Positions 11,901 through 26,900 of a DNA stretch of 64,000 nt are shown piece after piece. The translations under genes and the position numbers were made by a program. The first letter of the stretch is position 1. The number at the start of each line of letters is the position of its first letter. Below the pieces are notes generated by a model, which ran no database searches, was not told the origin of the DNA, and worked only from the letters and a program-made list of their open reading frames with translations. This DNA comes from Ficedula albicollis (taxonomy: Eukaryota > Chordata > Aves > Passeriformes > Muscicapidae). The stretch lies in contig NC_021684.1 in NCBI RefSeq assembly GCF_000247815.1, forward strand, positions 9,123,430 to 9,187,429, given 5' to 3'.

Positions 11901-14900
11901 GTTGGTAATAGCTTAATATTTGATAGAATGAAAGATCTGTTTTTCTCTTTTTTAAACTTGAGCTAATTTGAAACATTTCGTAAAAGCTGTTGAGCTCTAA
12001 CTTCAAATACAAATTATTTTATAGAGGAATAATTTGTAACATCATACCAGATTTGGCTTTTTTTAAAGAAACATTTTTTGTTTTTAAATTGTTGGTAGGA
12101 ATATCATATGAGATTTTTAAATACTAATACCTTTTACAAGTCCAGATTTTAAGATTGCCTACTTAAAAATCATTCTGTGATTATAACTAATATCGTTATA
12201 TCACCAAAACTCACTTTTTTGGTCAAAGTTGAAGAAGCAATCCCTTTGGAACTTACTTTGAGTTGTAGAAGAGTCAGTGTCATCTGAATTGATCCATGAC
12301 AAGATAGATTCCTCCATCCTATGAGTAGCAGTGGAGCTTGTGCTTAAACCTGGGAGTTTTAGGAAGCTGTTTTCCAGGTTATTTTTCTTTGAGCACAGAC
12401 AACATATAACTGCTCATTCAAGTTCTCTTTCTGTGTTTTTATACAATCTATCACCTTTTTTGTCATGCACATACTATGCTATTTCATTATTCTGTATTTT
12501 AGTGTAGTTTTTCATTATTCTGTACCTATCTCTGCCATACCTGATCCATCTCCATTTCTCTGGCATTTTACAGCTTGCTGCCTTATGTTCTCTTCATGAC
12601 AGTCTGTGCCTTTTTGCATCTTCCAGTCCCTCATGTAGCCATTGTATGACAGATGGGCAGTTATTTGCTCTGCCAGATTTTGAATTTTGTTCTCATAGGA
12701 GCAGCAGGAAGCAGTTACTGCTGGGTATTTTGTGGAGTTTTTTTGGGAGGTTTTTTGATTTTGTTTTTTTGTTTGGTTGGTTTGTTGAGGGGGGGGGCTT
12801 ATTTTTTTCTTTGGTTTTTTGTTTTGTTTTTGGGGAGCTTTTTGTTGTTTTTTTGAGGTGGTGTTTGGGGTTTTTTGATTGTTTCTTTTTTCCTATGTAG
12901 TTTTGCATTATTTTAGAAGAGCTAAGAATTTTGGGTTTATAATGCAGATTGAGCAACTTTGGTAATGAAAAGAGGAAAACTGTAAAACCCATGTAAAATC
13001 AGTATGCTTAAAAAAATTCCTTTTGTCTCTCTTTCTCTGGAAGTGTGTGCACAGGCACGCTACCTGGCCATGACAAGAAAATTAGTTTTACATTGGTTTT
13101 TCTGTAGCTGTAGCAGTCAAGAGCTGTATTCAGAGTAGAGGAGCTAAGAATCCATAGCCTCTCCAGAGTCTTTTAATAAAAGAAGTGTATTGCAGGATGA
13201 TGGTTAGGCAGTCGTTTTCTCTCATTGCACATACAGAAAAGCTGGTGCAGAAAAGAGGAACTTGTTTGTACAGCAAGTCCCTGATAAAAGTTCTGTAGAA
13301 CTAAGTGATTTCAAAAAGTGGTGTTTTTCTCAGTGTGTTGCACCACACCTGGTGTTCATCTTTAAATTTTGTGAGCCATATATTAGGTAAAGAAAGATAG
13401 GAGAAATTTGTGTACAGTCACTTAGAGGACCAGGTAAAAATGAAAAGAAAAAAAAAGAAGTTTAAATATGGAAAATAAATTTTACAGTGATGGTGCTGTT
13501 TTTTAAAAGCTCTGTCCTTGTGGGTTAAAAAATAGTTTACTTTTTGGAGTAACTTTGTAATATTACATAGTAAAGCAAAGCTTAGTATTGGAGTTGAGCT
13601 TCTGATGTCAGAGCTAATGATTGAACAATTTAGTTAGAGTGTACCACATTCTGCAGCTTTGTACTAATGACAGCCTTTTCCCACTGCTGGACTCTTGGTC
13701 AAAGGATTTTTGAGGTTCTTCAGAAAGGAAGTGTTTGCACCTTGAAGTGGTGCAGGATTCTGATGGAGTTGGGAGCTGGACAAGGGCTTGGGTAAACCTG
13801 GGAATGGAGCCCAGTTTTAGGAACTTTGCTGCAGAACTGTCTTTTCAAAGTGAAACTGTTTAAAAAGTATAGGCATATATTCAATAACACTTTTAAAATA
13901 GAGGGTGTTAGATATGTAGAATCAACATAAAGTTTAATGAAACTTTGAAAATATCCATTTAAAGCTAATAAAAATGCTGAAGAATATAGGTTAAAAATGT
14001 GTTTATTCTGAAAATGCAGCTGAAGTCCTTCCTTCTGATCAGTTTAAAAGAGTAATCTATTTCCTGGTGTGACTCACATCATTTCAAGTTTGTCTTGCCT
14101 GCTTGCATATTATCTCAGATTTGATTCAAAGGTCCATTGTGAATACACTGACAAATATTGTTAATATGCCTTTCAAATTTTATGTTGCATCAATTTGAAA
14201 ATAAGGAGATGTAAACTGAAGTGTTTCTTTCTCTACTAGAGCACTTTCTTTCAAAGAGTGGAGGGGACTGCACTTTTATTCATCAGTTCATAGAATGTCA
14301 GAGTGAGTACAAGAGTGTTCACATTTGCTTTAAAAAAAACCAGAAAACACAAAGGTGGATGAAACCAGAATTTGGTCAATATTTAATATTTCTGTAGTAA
14401 CAGAAATTTTCTAAGCATAGAGTTGTGGCACTGTGGTATCAAGCAGATGTCTGGTAGAGGCAGTAAACAAGCTATCTTTGCTCTTGCAATGTGTTGGTCA
14501 CATTGTGTCTTCTTCAAAGTTCATCCCTTACTGTGTCCTGACCAGCAAAAGGGTGGTGATATTCCCACATGGTGTTTAAAACTGGGTGTAATTTTTCACC
14601 TGTTAAAAATTAAGGTGAAACCTGTAATTTTAAGCAAACATGACAGGCAGCAGAAGGATAGAGAATGTGGTACCTTTTCACATATCTATAATTTATCTGA
14701 TAATTAAAGGCCTTACACATTCTTCCAATTAGTTGTAACAAAAGAACAAAAGGGAAAACAAGTCCATAGTTAGTATGTGAAAATCCAAGAGACTGTGTTT
14801 TAAGAAAAGCAGAAAATTGCAATACCAGTCTTTGGAAAGATGTGCTATTCTGGAATGTAAACGTGTTTTTCAAAGCAAATGCTTTTGAAAATGAGTGATG

Positions 14901-17900
14901 AAACAGCACTGTCTGCATATCTATATTAAGGAAAAACTGAACATGTTAATACTTTCTGCCTACTGAAAGAAAAATATCATAAGAATGCAGAGAAGCAAAT
15001 GCTATTCAACTTCAAGAAAGCCTGCTTTTTTTTTTTACTTCAGAGTTTATAGAAATTATGTACCTAAAATTGAGCAGAAGAGCATTTAGAATTAGAAATA
15101 ACACAGGATCATTTTTGACATTATGCCCATTGGACTCTTTCCTCTCAAATTGTTATGAGGAAGTGTAGCAGACTTTGATTTTACTGCTTGTGATCCAGAT
15201 TGCAGTGCCATAAACCAAATGACGTGATACTGCTAATGTTCGTCTAAGGAAATTTAAACTTTTATTTCAAAAATTGTTATTTAAAAAATTAATGACTGGT
15301 AGCTGTCTTCTGTCAGGCTGCAGTTTAAAATAATTCTAAGTTTTGCAAAGATCTTGTATGAATCTTCTTTCCATACATAAAAATGAAGTTAAATGCTTGA
15401 GTAAACTTTTTTTGTCTAGAACATGAAGAGCACACTGTGTGATGTTCATTGGTTGCCTGTTTTCATTGTTTGGATGTTAGATTAACCTATTTTGGCAAAA
15501 CTTAGGTTAGTATCACTTCTACAAACTGAATGTGACTAGTCTTGTCACTGTTGAGAAGGAAAAGTGATCAGTGGTATCTAGTAAAATATTCTAAGAATAA
15601 AATTAAGATCAGTGGATTTATGCCTACTCTTTCTCAAGACATTGAAAACTTAAGAGTGAAGACACTGCAAGACCTCGACTGCTTCACTTTTAAAGGAATT
15701 AATGAGTTCAAAAGGGTTCAGTATTTTATGTTTTTTGTGATTGTCTGAGCTTTTACTCTCACATCAAGAAAAAAATCCAAATCATTGACACTCTTATTTT
15801 TTTCTCGGATGAAAGTTTGCCTCTTCCAAATTCAAATGTGTTTAGTCAGGCCTCACAATATCATGAGCTTACAAACTGCAACTGTAGGATCTATTCTTTT
15901 CCTTTTGTGTGTAAATGCTGCCCTTCAGTCCTATTCCTGTTCTTGCTCTATGTAGCATTAAGAGTTCAGGGTGCCTGAAGAGAAGAATTACAGTTCCAGA
16001 GATTGTTAGGAAGTCAAGTTTTAAGGCACAGAGCAAATAGTGTATAACAATATCATAAAGGTTGGCAATACAGAGGAAAAATATATAGTTCATCATGTGG
16101 TAGTGTGTTGGGGTTTTGCCCAGAGGTTTAAAGTACTTAGAGAGGAGCAAGTTTGTTACTTAAACAATAATGATATAATAAAAATCCCAGAAACCAGACA
16201 GTTTGTAAAATCCGGCTTCTGTAGATTTTAAAAGATATGTAATTATTTTCATTTTTAAGAACAATGCACTCACAATATCATCCAGTAATGTGTCCTGATC
16301 TTTAACATCTGTGAAGTGTTATGAAATCTGGCTCTGAATCATCTGGAAAGTCTCTTACTTTCTGATCATTAGATCCAGTTCACTTGTTGCTCATTCCATA
16401 GCTTTTTTTTGGTAACCACTGGTCAAAATCAGTGATACCAAGAGCAGAAGTCATGGTGCTTCTTTTTGATCAGTATGTGATATGCATTATTAGCAAAAAT
16501 GTGATGATGTATAGACCAAAGTGAGATTTGTTGCCCTGCTAGCGTCCTGTCTTTCACTCCAGTCTAACCCTTCTTCTTATTTTTCCCCTTACTTTGTGAT
16601 TTTTGCATTTAATTTTAAATGCAAGTCAACTTCTTTCTTTTCACCAAGCTGATTTTTGCAAATGTATTAATAATAGTTTTTGGGTGGATTGAATGGATTG
16701 AATTATTTTTAGGTTTTCCTTTGACCTACAGGTGTCAATAAAGTTAAAGCCGTTTAGTATCACTTTTTTCAGATGGCTGGAAATTTGTGCCTTAAGGGAC
16801 AGGTTTTTTATTGGTTTTCAAACCTGACCTATTTCAAAGACTATTTTGATACCAAAATATAAATGTAGAGGGATCATGTTATTTAAGTGATAATTGTACT
16901 GTTAATAGATCTTAGTTATTATCTTGCACATAGTGAATAGGCAACCTAAATCTAAAATGGAGTTCTTAAATTGAAAAGTTAGGAAATGCCTAAAAACCTA
17001 AAGGAAAGCTGTCTTTTAAGCTGCAAATGGAAATATGAATTATCTTCAAGACAAACTGAAAGCTTAGCTTCACAGCAGAACAGCAGATTGTGTCAGTAAA
17101 AACATGAGTTATATGTACCTATTTGCTTTCTGCTAAGTAGGAACTGGATAGCATGAAAGCCAAACTTCTTTTGTGCCAGAAATTAAAGCTAGGACCTCAC
17201 CTTAATTTATGTTTTGGTAGCCAAGATTGCATGTGTTGATTCAGGGAAAACACTAATTGATTTAACAACAAATCAGGTATATGACATTTTCCGAAAAAGT
17301 AAAGAGGTGTTTGAAACAAGACATCTCAATCTTTTCTTTCTCATTGTTGTCTGGATTCTGCCATTTTTAGTGACTTGGGTGGCAACAGTGAAAAATAAGA
17401 TTCTATGAAATTCAGAACATCCAATTTTCTGTGTGTTATCTAAATATCAACATACTGAAATAAACTGGTTTTTTATTGGCTTCTGCCATATATTAGCAGT
17501 AGCGTTCTTTGGAACATTTTTGAAATGTTCTTATTCTGAAAGTTAGGAGAGGTGTCAGTGACCAAGTGCAAAGCACTGGCTGTGCCAGCTTTATGTCAGG
17601 TTGGGCAGAAACTTGTGTGCTGCTGCTGAAGGTCTTGGCTGAAGAAACAGTGCCAAGGAGATAGCTGTTGTACAAATGGTGAAATCAGTAATGGACACTA
17701 GAAAACAATAAGCCACCATGGAAATTTTAAAAAAATTAAAAAAACAAAACAAAAACTCCATGCCTGCAGTTTCTTTTAGTCATGGGAATGGAGTGTGAAG
17801 AACTGCTGCAAAAGTTTCAGTTTGGAAAGCATCTGTTTCAAGAAGGGTAGTTTCTGTTTTGTATTGCAGTTATTCAGGGTTTAGCAGTTACTGAATTGTG

Positions 17901-20900
17901 TAAGCTAAAAGATCCATCAATTCATAATGCTAAATTTTCCTCTATAAGCTGATTATAGAAGCTTATTTTAAGCTAGCAGTCTGGCATAGTTGAGGTGTTA
18001 CCCCTTCAGATGAAGTAAAAGATGTTTTTGTATTCAGCTGTTTTATTCAGATCTATAGGGAGAATTCCTCAGCTTTTTTCTTGCTGCCTTCCCCTCCACC
18101 CGTCTTCCATCCACAGCTGCGTCCTGGAATAATGATATACAAAGACTTTTGTTTAGATTTATTTTATTTTAAAATGGAAGAGGACTCATGATATCACTCG
18201 AACTACTGGCTTGTGGCTGCCAGTAACTTGATTCCCTCCTCAGTCTAGGCACAGTCATTCTCATGAGCCCTGAGGAACTCGAGGGTGTTCTGAACTTAGA
18301 TGATGAGTGATCTCCTGCAGTTACTTGAGACCTAAAGCCAGTCCTGAAAATCCAGTGTGCTGTTGCATGTTCTGAAGCAGTATTAGTAAAATATTACACT
18401 AATTTAGGATAATATTTGTAGATAAAAGTAGGTGGAGGGAACATCTCTTTTAGACTTGTTTCTCGGTGTGAGGGAGGGCAGAGTAAAGGACAACCTTTTG
18501 GCCATGAAAACCCTTCTTCAGACTTCAGGGCTTTTTGTCTGAAAGCTTGTCTACCATCTAGGGTTGTAAAAGATATCTCCTGCCAGATCTTGTCCTGCAT
18601 CTGTCCATAGATTGTCATAGTTACAGCAACATGCCATCAGAGGAGTAGAGGGACAAGTTCATCTCCAGAGATACTTGAAGCTGGAAATGCTGACTAAAGT
18701 TTTTTGTGGGTTTTTTTGTTGGTTGGTTGGTTGGTTTGGTTGTTTGTTTGGGTTTTTTTAATTTGAAGAGGATTTACTGTCATCCAGCTTCTTGAGTTTG
18801 AACTCTCTTGTTTGTGCTGTTCATTCAGCCTCTGTGTCTCAGTTACCTGCTGACAGCATATGGAGTATCCAGCAAACTGCATTCCCTGCCTGGTTATCAG
18901 GGATCTCCCTGGTTATCAGGGAGAGTATGGAGGGGAGGCAGAGGCAGCTTCAAGCATGATATTTCAGGGGCTAAGAGCTTTCAGCATGGGCTAAACTGCA
19001 AAATCTACTGCACAGAAATCAAGGATGTGATCTGTAAGATGGGACCCTTGATACTTTTGTATTGGCATCACTTCTTTAGGAATTAGAAATGAAGAAATCT
19101 CATCTGCAAAAAGAAATTAATTAATCAATACTTTTTAAAGTGTCTTTGATTAAACCAGTCCTCTTCTTCCCCGGTGTTCTTGTTTACATTCATGTCCTAG
19201 CAGGAATTAGGATGAAGTTGGCAATCTAGTCTCAAATTCCACTTCTGAGATTTTTGTGTACCTCACATACATGAGTAGACTTCAATGAAGTAGACTTTGT
19301 GTAAAAACTCCATTTTTCATGAACCTGAATGTAATGCATTCCTAGTTTTTTGGAGGTTTGTGCTGCTGTCTTGATAAGTTCAAACAAGGAAAGGCTGTTT
19401 CTGTGCACCTTTCACAGGCACTGTTAAAAGCAATTGTGATGGCAAGGGGACTTTATTGCTGTTTTACTGTGGTATATTTCTGGATTTCTGCTGTATTGGA
19501 TGGATGTCTAAACTGCTAAAACTACTAAACTAGTAGTTTTTTTGCTAAACTGCAAAATCTACTGCACAGAAATCAAGGATGTGATCTGTAAGATGGGACC
19601 CTTGATACTTTTGTATTGGCATCACTTCTTTAGGAATTAGAAATGAAGAAATCTCATCTGCAAAAAGAAATTAATTAATCAATACTTTTTAAAGTGTCTT
19701 TGATTAAACCAGTCCTCTTCTTCCCCGGTGTTCTTGTTTACATTCATGTCCTAGCAGGAATTAGGATGAAGTTGGCAATCTAGTCTCAAATTCCACTTCT
19801 GAGATTTTTGTGTACCTCACATACATGAGTAGACTTCAATGAAGTAGACTTTGTGTAAAAACTCCATTTTTCATGAACCTGAATGTAATGCATTCCTAGT
19901 TTTTTGGAGGTTTGTGCTGCTGTCTTGATAAGTTCAAACAAGGAAAGGCTGTTTCTGTGCACCTTTCACAGGCACTGTTAAAAGCAATTGTGATGGCAAG
20001 GGGACTTTATTGCTGTTTTACTGTGGTATATTTCTGGATTTCTGCTGTATTGGATGGATGTTCATACAACCAGCTCTTCAAATTCCTTTTTTGATAACTA
20101 AGCTTGAGAACTGTGTTAATTATTTGTTGCTTCTGATTAGCTTTTTTTTTGTTTTAAAGTACATAAAATTAATTTTTCTAAATTCTCATTAGTGAACTGC
20201 AGCATTATGTAAGTTAATAAGGAGAAATAATTATGCACTGTATCACAAAGTTCTGGTAGGCTTGTGTGCTCTGCTTCATTATTCAGTGCCAGAATAAAGT
20301 TTTTGTTCAAGCCTGACTAGGAAGTAATATTATCAGCTTTTAATTTGGTCATGGAATGTATTCTACGTAGATGCGTGCAGGGAAAATTTGAGCTTGGAAA
20401 GTAACACTTATTTTGTTTGGCAGACAAGATCATAGATGAAGGACATCTAACCAAAGTGGAAGAAACAAAGCTTTTGAAAGGTTAGACTTCTGGATTACTT
20501 AACTGTTTTTGAAGCATGCTTTTTCTGTCACTCAGTGCATGTTCTGTGTTAAGCCAACAGTTTGAGTTTTGATTGAATATGCATTTGAGGAGAAATTCAA
20601 TAAAGGGGAGGGAAATTGTTTGCTGAACTCCACTCCAAATACTATTGTAGGCTAAAAAGATTTAATAGAAACCATTTTTGAAGGTTGAGTGCATGAAATG
20701 CTAGTCTCAATATTGGCTGAGTTCTTACTTGAATATGCAATTTTTAAAGAAAGTAATGTTTGTAAATTCAATTCAAGTTTTAGTGCCTGCATGAATTCTA
20801 AATGGGATTTTGGTTTTATTATAGGGCCGCATAGAAATAACGTTTGGTGTCATTTTAAGTTTTAAACAAAAGTGTATTTTAATTGGACTATTTTCTATCT

Positions 20901-23900
20901 TACACCCTCATAACTTTAAGTATTAACCTCCTAAAAGTGTCTTTTACAAGTAAAATATATCTGTGCCTCTAGCTCTTTTCTCTAATGTATAAAGCAAGTT
21001 AAATTAAAGGAGCTAAGTCAAGGAACAGTCATCCTTACCTTACAATGCCAAGGTCAGGATTGCTACCAAGTGTGCAGGTCAATATTTCTCAAGTGCCTAA
21101 TAATGTAAGATGGTTTGGACTTGCAGGCTCACTCCTCTCTTGCAGCTTCTTATTGATATCTGGGTATTCTGCTTCAGTTCTTTACTCTGTCTTTCTGCAA
21201 AGTGTTGTGTTGAGGAAATGTTAGTTTGTTAAAAGGTCCAGTGTTTTATAAAACGTTTTAATTTGTCTTCCCTTCCTTTGTGCATGGAATGACACCTTTA
21301 AATCCTTTCTGTATTTGAGGAAGCTATAGACAAGGTGCCATATTTGGCAAAAGAATGCATACAATAACTGTAACGTAACACTTGCATGTCCCTTCCATTA
21401 CAAAGCTCTGAGCTATTTTTGGTGTTTGGTAATATATTCTAACTCGTCAAGTATGATGTCAACACATTTTAATATACTTTATCACTTTGGCTATATTTAT
21501 TCAGCTCAGTTTTATTATGGGAAATAGGAACAACTGCTGTGATATAATATAGTACAGGAAAGAGTTTTGTGCTTACGACTGTGGTTCCAGAATAGGAAGC
21601 AGGTTTCTAATAATTTGTCTGTCTTCTACAGTTTCACATGTAGAACTGGTGCATCTTTCCTTTGGTGCCTAATCTTTTGTGCCTTGTTTCAGAGGGAGGA
21701 GGATAGGAGGGGGGGAACAGGCTGGTGTACCAAGGGTGGGTGGGAAGTATATAAGGGGGTGCTGTGGGAGAGAGAATTAATTCCATGGTTGGAACTTGCA
21801 CTGTTCCTCCCATTTTGCACAGAGCAGGAAAGCAGTATTTCCATGGATGCCCAGATATGGTAAAGTTAGTTGGATATGGATCTTGCTCAGCTTAGTGCTT
21901 CTGGATCGGCCACTAACAAAAGTGACATGGGTGAGGCTTTTAGGTTATACTTTTCTTAATAGTTTGAAAAATAATGTATTACTTGGTTTAGTAATTATTA
22001 CAGTCTTGATGATAATCCTGTGAGCTTGGTTCTATGTGATAATGTAAAATGTTTTGATTCGTAACACTTTTAGATAGTAGTTTAAAAACCTTATTCATAA
22101 AAATAAGAAAGATCCCTTTTTTAGCAAAGAACCATCCTCCCCCAAAGATTAAGTTTTTAACTACAGCAATCATTATGAATTTTACTAAAATGGGAGTTGT
22201 GTTTGGAATATCTGCCAGGTCTGAACCTCTAGTGTGCTTTAACTGTACAGGTGCTTTTCCCCTTCCTCTTCTCGTGATTTTGGTTGCATTAGGATGGGAA
22301 GAATCTTACTCTTCATCAGCTGCTTTGTTTGTACTTGGTGCCTGTTTCATGTACAAGTGGATGTTAATCTAGCACTGAGTTGTAGAAAACCTTTCATTTT
22401 AGATTAAGAAAACTTCGGAGGTTTTTTCTGTTAACCTGACTGTGTTCTGTCATGTTGATTTCCTCGTGTAGCTGCACAGGTTGTCTCCAGTTTCTACTTC
22501 TTTTGTTTTGGGGGAAGTAAATTCTGTGTATTTTCTTGTTATTTGAAAAGATGTCTTATTCCCTTGGTTTTTACTAAATTTCATACACTAACCCTGTTGT
22601 ATAACACTATTTATTTATTGATGTGCTTCTTTCTTCCCGTGTGCTGATACTTCATTTACTTCATTGTTGCATGCACATTATCTATATGCGGTGAAATTAT
22701 TTGTGTTCGCTGTGCTTTTCTCCGTGGATGGTACAAGTTGTGTACTGGGAATGCTGTATTGACCCCTTTTCTTATCTCTGCCTGGAACTCGAGACTCAGA
22801 GGAAACCTCTGTTAACCTCCAGGTGGGCAGCAGTGCTGTCAAAGCAAGGCTCTCAATAGGCAGCCAAGAAAGATTTCATTTTGCATAACCTCACCTGAAT
22901 GTTGGTGACAGTTCCTTGCTGACAGACCTGCTGGGTTAGTGTCCACACCAGAGATGGTGCTTTTTTTAATGGACCAATCAGAGCTAAACCATAATTGTTA
23001 TTTAAGAAAAAGATTTAAAAGTGTATTTTAGTCACATGTAATATTTAGACTGTAGTCAGAGGTGATTCTGTGTGGGACAAAGATGCACTGGTGTAATTAA
23101 ATCCTCTTATTTTGAAAATATGTGTTCTCCACTGAAAATCTAGAACTGGAAAAAAATCCCAAACAACAGAAAATCTAGCAAACGAAAAAAAGCCCAAGTC
23201 AACTGTGGCTTCACTAAGCTGCATGTAATAAAGTGCTGCATTATATATTAACAGATATTTCATGAAGGTAGTTTTTTTGTTTTGTTTTGGTTTGGTTTTT
23301 TTTGTGGAAACAACATACACTGCTTCTCTTAATACAATTTAAACTGAAAATTCTATAGAAACTAGTGTATTAATTTATATTGCTGTGATTCTAATTGTTC
23401 AGACCACACTTCTTTTGAACAGTATTGTATGTACAAGACTTGTTATTATTTTATCTGTCCAAAATACTGAAACACAGTTTTATTCTTAACAGCAGTTTCT
23501 TTCTGACTTGCTACAGTATCTGCATTGTTCTAGTTTTCTTTTCTTATTTGTTTGCTGATTGAATCAGCTTTTCCACAGTTCCAGCTGGCAGGAACACAGC
23601 ATTAACCCAAGTTCAAGCTGTGCACGAGGCAATTGCATCCCTTATTAGAGGCTAGGCTGGGTTAATCACTCCAGGGATGCGGAATGCAGACTTGCAAAGA
23701 AATAAGCACCCAGCAGGTTTTTAACTGTTTCTTGAACCAAGTTGTTTTCTATTGACATTTAGCAGTAGTTTGGTGTACAGGAGGAATTATGAACAAAGCA
23801 TTTATTGATTGTAGTTGCTTTTCCTTGTCTCTTGCAGAGAACCAAGCACGAGTCAAAGAATCGAACGATTTGTCTGACACCCTTAGCCCAAGCAAGGAAA

Positions 23901-26900
23901 AGAGCAGTGACGACACTACAGGTAAGAGTTTAAGTGACATTTCTGTAACCTCTAATTAGTTTGAATTAAAGCTAGGTAATCATAAGCATTTTCTTAAAGG
24001 AATGGAGTGTATTATGCAGAGTTAGAGACAAGCTTTGAGCAGTATTGTCTATTTTACAGCTTCATAATTTGACTCTTGTAAATTGAGAAGGACGTAAAAC
24101 CTTCTCTCCATGTAAAGAATGTGTATATGAGAACTGTCTTCAGTCTGCCTGCTCTCTGAAAGGTGTGGGGATTTTTTTTTTTTAGATGCTCAAATGGATG
24201 ACCAAGATCTAAATGAACCTATCGTCAAAGTAGCTCTTCTAAAAGGTAAACAAATTTACTTTTGCAACTTTAGATGCATAATCTGCACATGTAATCTTTT
24301 TATCTAACTGTTTTTTATTAAATGTGCAATAAAATAGTATGCTGGAACTCAAATATGTTAATCATGTAGTATGGAAGAGTCAAATATCAGTAATTACTCC
24401 TTTGGGTGTTATAAAGGCACACTTTTGAGTGTTGCTATAGAAATAATCTGTGTATAAAGGTAATCTCTGTACTCACCAATGCTGTTCTAGGAATTTACAT
24501 GTTATTACATTGACTTGAGAAGTAGAGTCAGCACACATTTAAGATTATACTGTGGAGAGGAGGGGCTCTTTCATCACTGACATTTTTCAAGCATTGTCAA
24601 ATTATACTTGCATAGCTTCCATCACTGTCAGAAATGCTTCTGTTAGTTTGCAGCTGATGGGCTAATCAAAACAAGATTTTAGATTTTCTTTTTAACACAA
24701 TCAGGATTGGAAGTTTGTGTCATAACTATTTGGAAATCTTATTGAGGCTTAGCTTTGAGCTTAATTGCTATAAAAGTAAATTTTTTATTGGTTTTGCATT
24801 GAAGACATATACTTAACTAGCAAGCTGATATTTACATGTTCATTTGCTGAAGAATTTTTTTGGCATATTAATTAGTTATTACATTTAGCCTACTGAAAAT
24901 AATTTTATGCTTCTTTAAACTTGATAAGATCTGTAAAATTATGCTCCTGTTGGGATCACAAGTAAAAGAATGTCACAGTTCTTTGTGATTCAGAAAGGAA
25001 GGAAACCATAACGGAACGTAGGAGACCTGTAAAAGAGCTTTTCTCTGCAATTGTTTACACTCCCTAATTTTATAAAGGAAAGGCTTCCAAAAATTGCACA
25101 AATTACTTTTGCTGTTTGGCAACATGTATAAAATTGAGTTTGATATTTCCCAGTGGACATCAGTTCAGCAAAGCAGTTTGGAAAGGAGTGTTTGAGATAC
25201 CGGGCATGTTCTGTTTGGGGTTTGCTCTAATATCTGCAAATAATAACAAGTATGTTCAGTGACTTTCTATGCTAGAAGGTAGAACTTGATAATGTTTGTA
25301 GTGATTATAGTAGTCTTATTTTTGGTTATAAAACTGAGGTTGGCAGCAACTTTTCTCTCTTCCTCTTGAGGCTATTTATGGGCATTCCTATTTTGCTCTC
25401 ACAAAACCATTAAAAAATATCTGTGCAATGAATCATTTGCCCTTTCAATTTTTATGAAGAGCCTATAAACCCACAGTTTTGTTTGAGGTTTTTTTTCAGA
25501 GAGCTACTTCATGTGCCTGACTTTGTCCTAAAAAGGATCTTATTTGCCTCAGTAAGGTTTTCAAGTGGACTTGTTATGCAGCCGTATAATTAAGGAAGAG
25601 TGAGGACATATTTGATCTGGCAGCTGTTTGGAATGCAGAAACAGTGGTCTTGTTGAAATTTACAAAACAAATTAATGGAACAAGAAAATTATGAGACTTC
25701 TGATTGCTCTAGTTTCCTCCAGGCACTTTCCATCAAAAATTTTGAGTGCATTCAGGATTTGATTCAAGTTTCTGCAAGTCAGAATCTGGCAAGAAGGGGG
25801 AGGGGGGAAGCTGTGACAAATTAGTTGGCTTTGTTTTTTCCCCCCACAAAGTAAATGACTTTATTAACCGTTCGTGACAGTTCCATGGACACTTCTGTCT
25901 AAACAGGCTGTTTGTGACTACCTATTGCAAAGTTAAGGGCAGGTAAATGTTAAACAGATGGAAAGGAACAATAAATGTCATTGGAAGATTGGTCATCTTG
26001 TTGCTACCAATGTCCCTGTGTTTTCATAGTAATTACAAGACTGATCCATGGAATCTTAGGAAATGTTTTCAGCTGCAGGTTTGCTGAATAGTGGCAATTT
26101 ACATAAGAAATTTTGAAAATCAGCAGTGGTCTGTTGGCTCAGAAAGTTTGGGAACCATTGTTTTATGTTAGAATAGCAAGATACTTTATTTTAAGTATAT
26201 GATTTAGTTTTCTTCATGTGGAGCTTATGATGCTAAGAAAAAAACCTCAGGATTGTAATTGTTGTGTCTCACTTCACCAGAGTACCCTGAAAGCTGTATT
26301 CTGAATAACCTCAGAAATCCTGCAAAATTCTGAAAGTGAACTTTCTGAAGTGAGGCTTGAAGAAATAGCAGGCTGCTCATAAAGTTGCTTCCACAGGCCA
26401 GGCACATACAGATAAGGGATAAGCTAAGACCACAGCCATTATGTTCTTCTGTATTATCTCTGTTGGCAAAAAAAAACCCAAAAAAATTAATTAAAATAAG
26501 TTGAAAAAAAAGTTTTTTAACCAATTTTAAAATTACCATTAATGTTAAGGGAAGATTTGTGTGGGAAACAAAGTAGTATTAGTTGAGAACATTTCTTAAA
26601 ATATGGCAAACAAACAGATAACGGATGAAAATTTTCCATGAGGTAAAAGAAATGCTCTATTTGACCTTTTCTTTTTTATTTAATTTTTTTCTGGCACCTT
26701 GTTTTAATTAATGGTAACTCCTTTGCCTTCTCTGAGGACAGTCGCAGTGTGAATTTGCTTCTAAAGGGAACTGATTCTAAGCATGGTGATATTTAGTAGT
26801 TGGATAGTTTGTAAATAGGGCAATCCTACTCACTGAATAAGTACTTTTTAAAACTAGAATTAGCACAAAAATTGTATTTGCTTTGAACTGCAAGACATTT

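Larger units (their letters stand above)
10450..14239 (+). other. SLMAP intron, 3.8 kb
   Basis: Intron between window exons 10 and 11. It holds a 249-bp tandem duplication starting 20 bases after the exon 10 donor and a T/G-only stretch at 12726-12893. Otherwise AT-rich with no recognised elements. Confidence 0.85.
14303..20423 (+). other. SLMAP intron, 6.1 kb (largest in the window)
   Basis: Intron between window exons 11 and 12. It contains the 517-bp duplicated block at 18991-20061 and a TTGG-type simple repeat at about 18710-18752. The rest is AT-rich with no recognised element or RNA. Confidence 0.85.
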
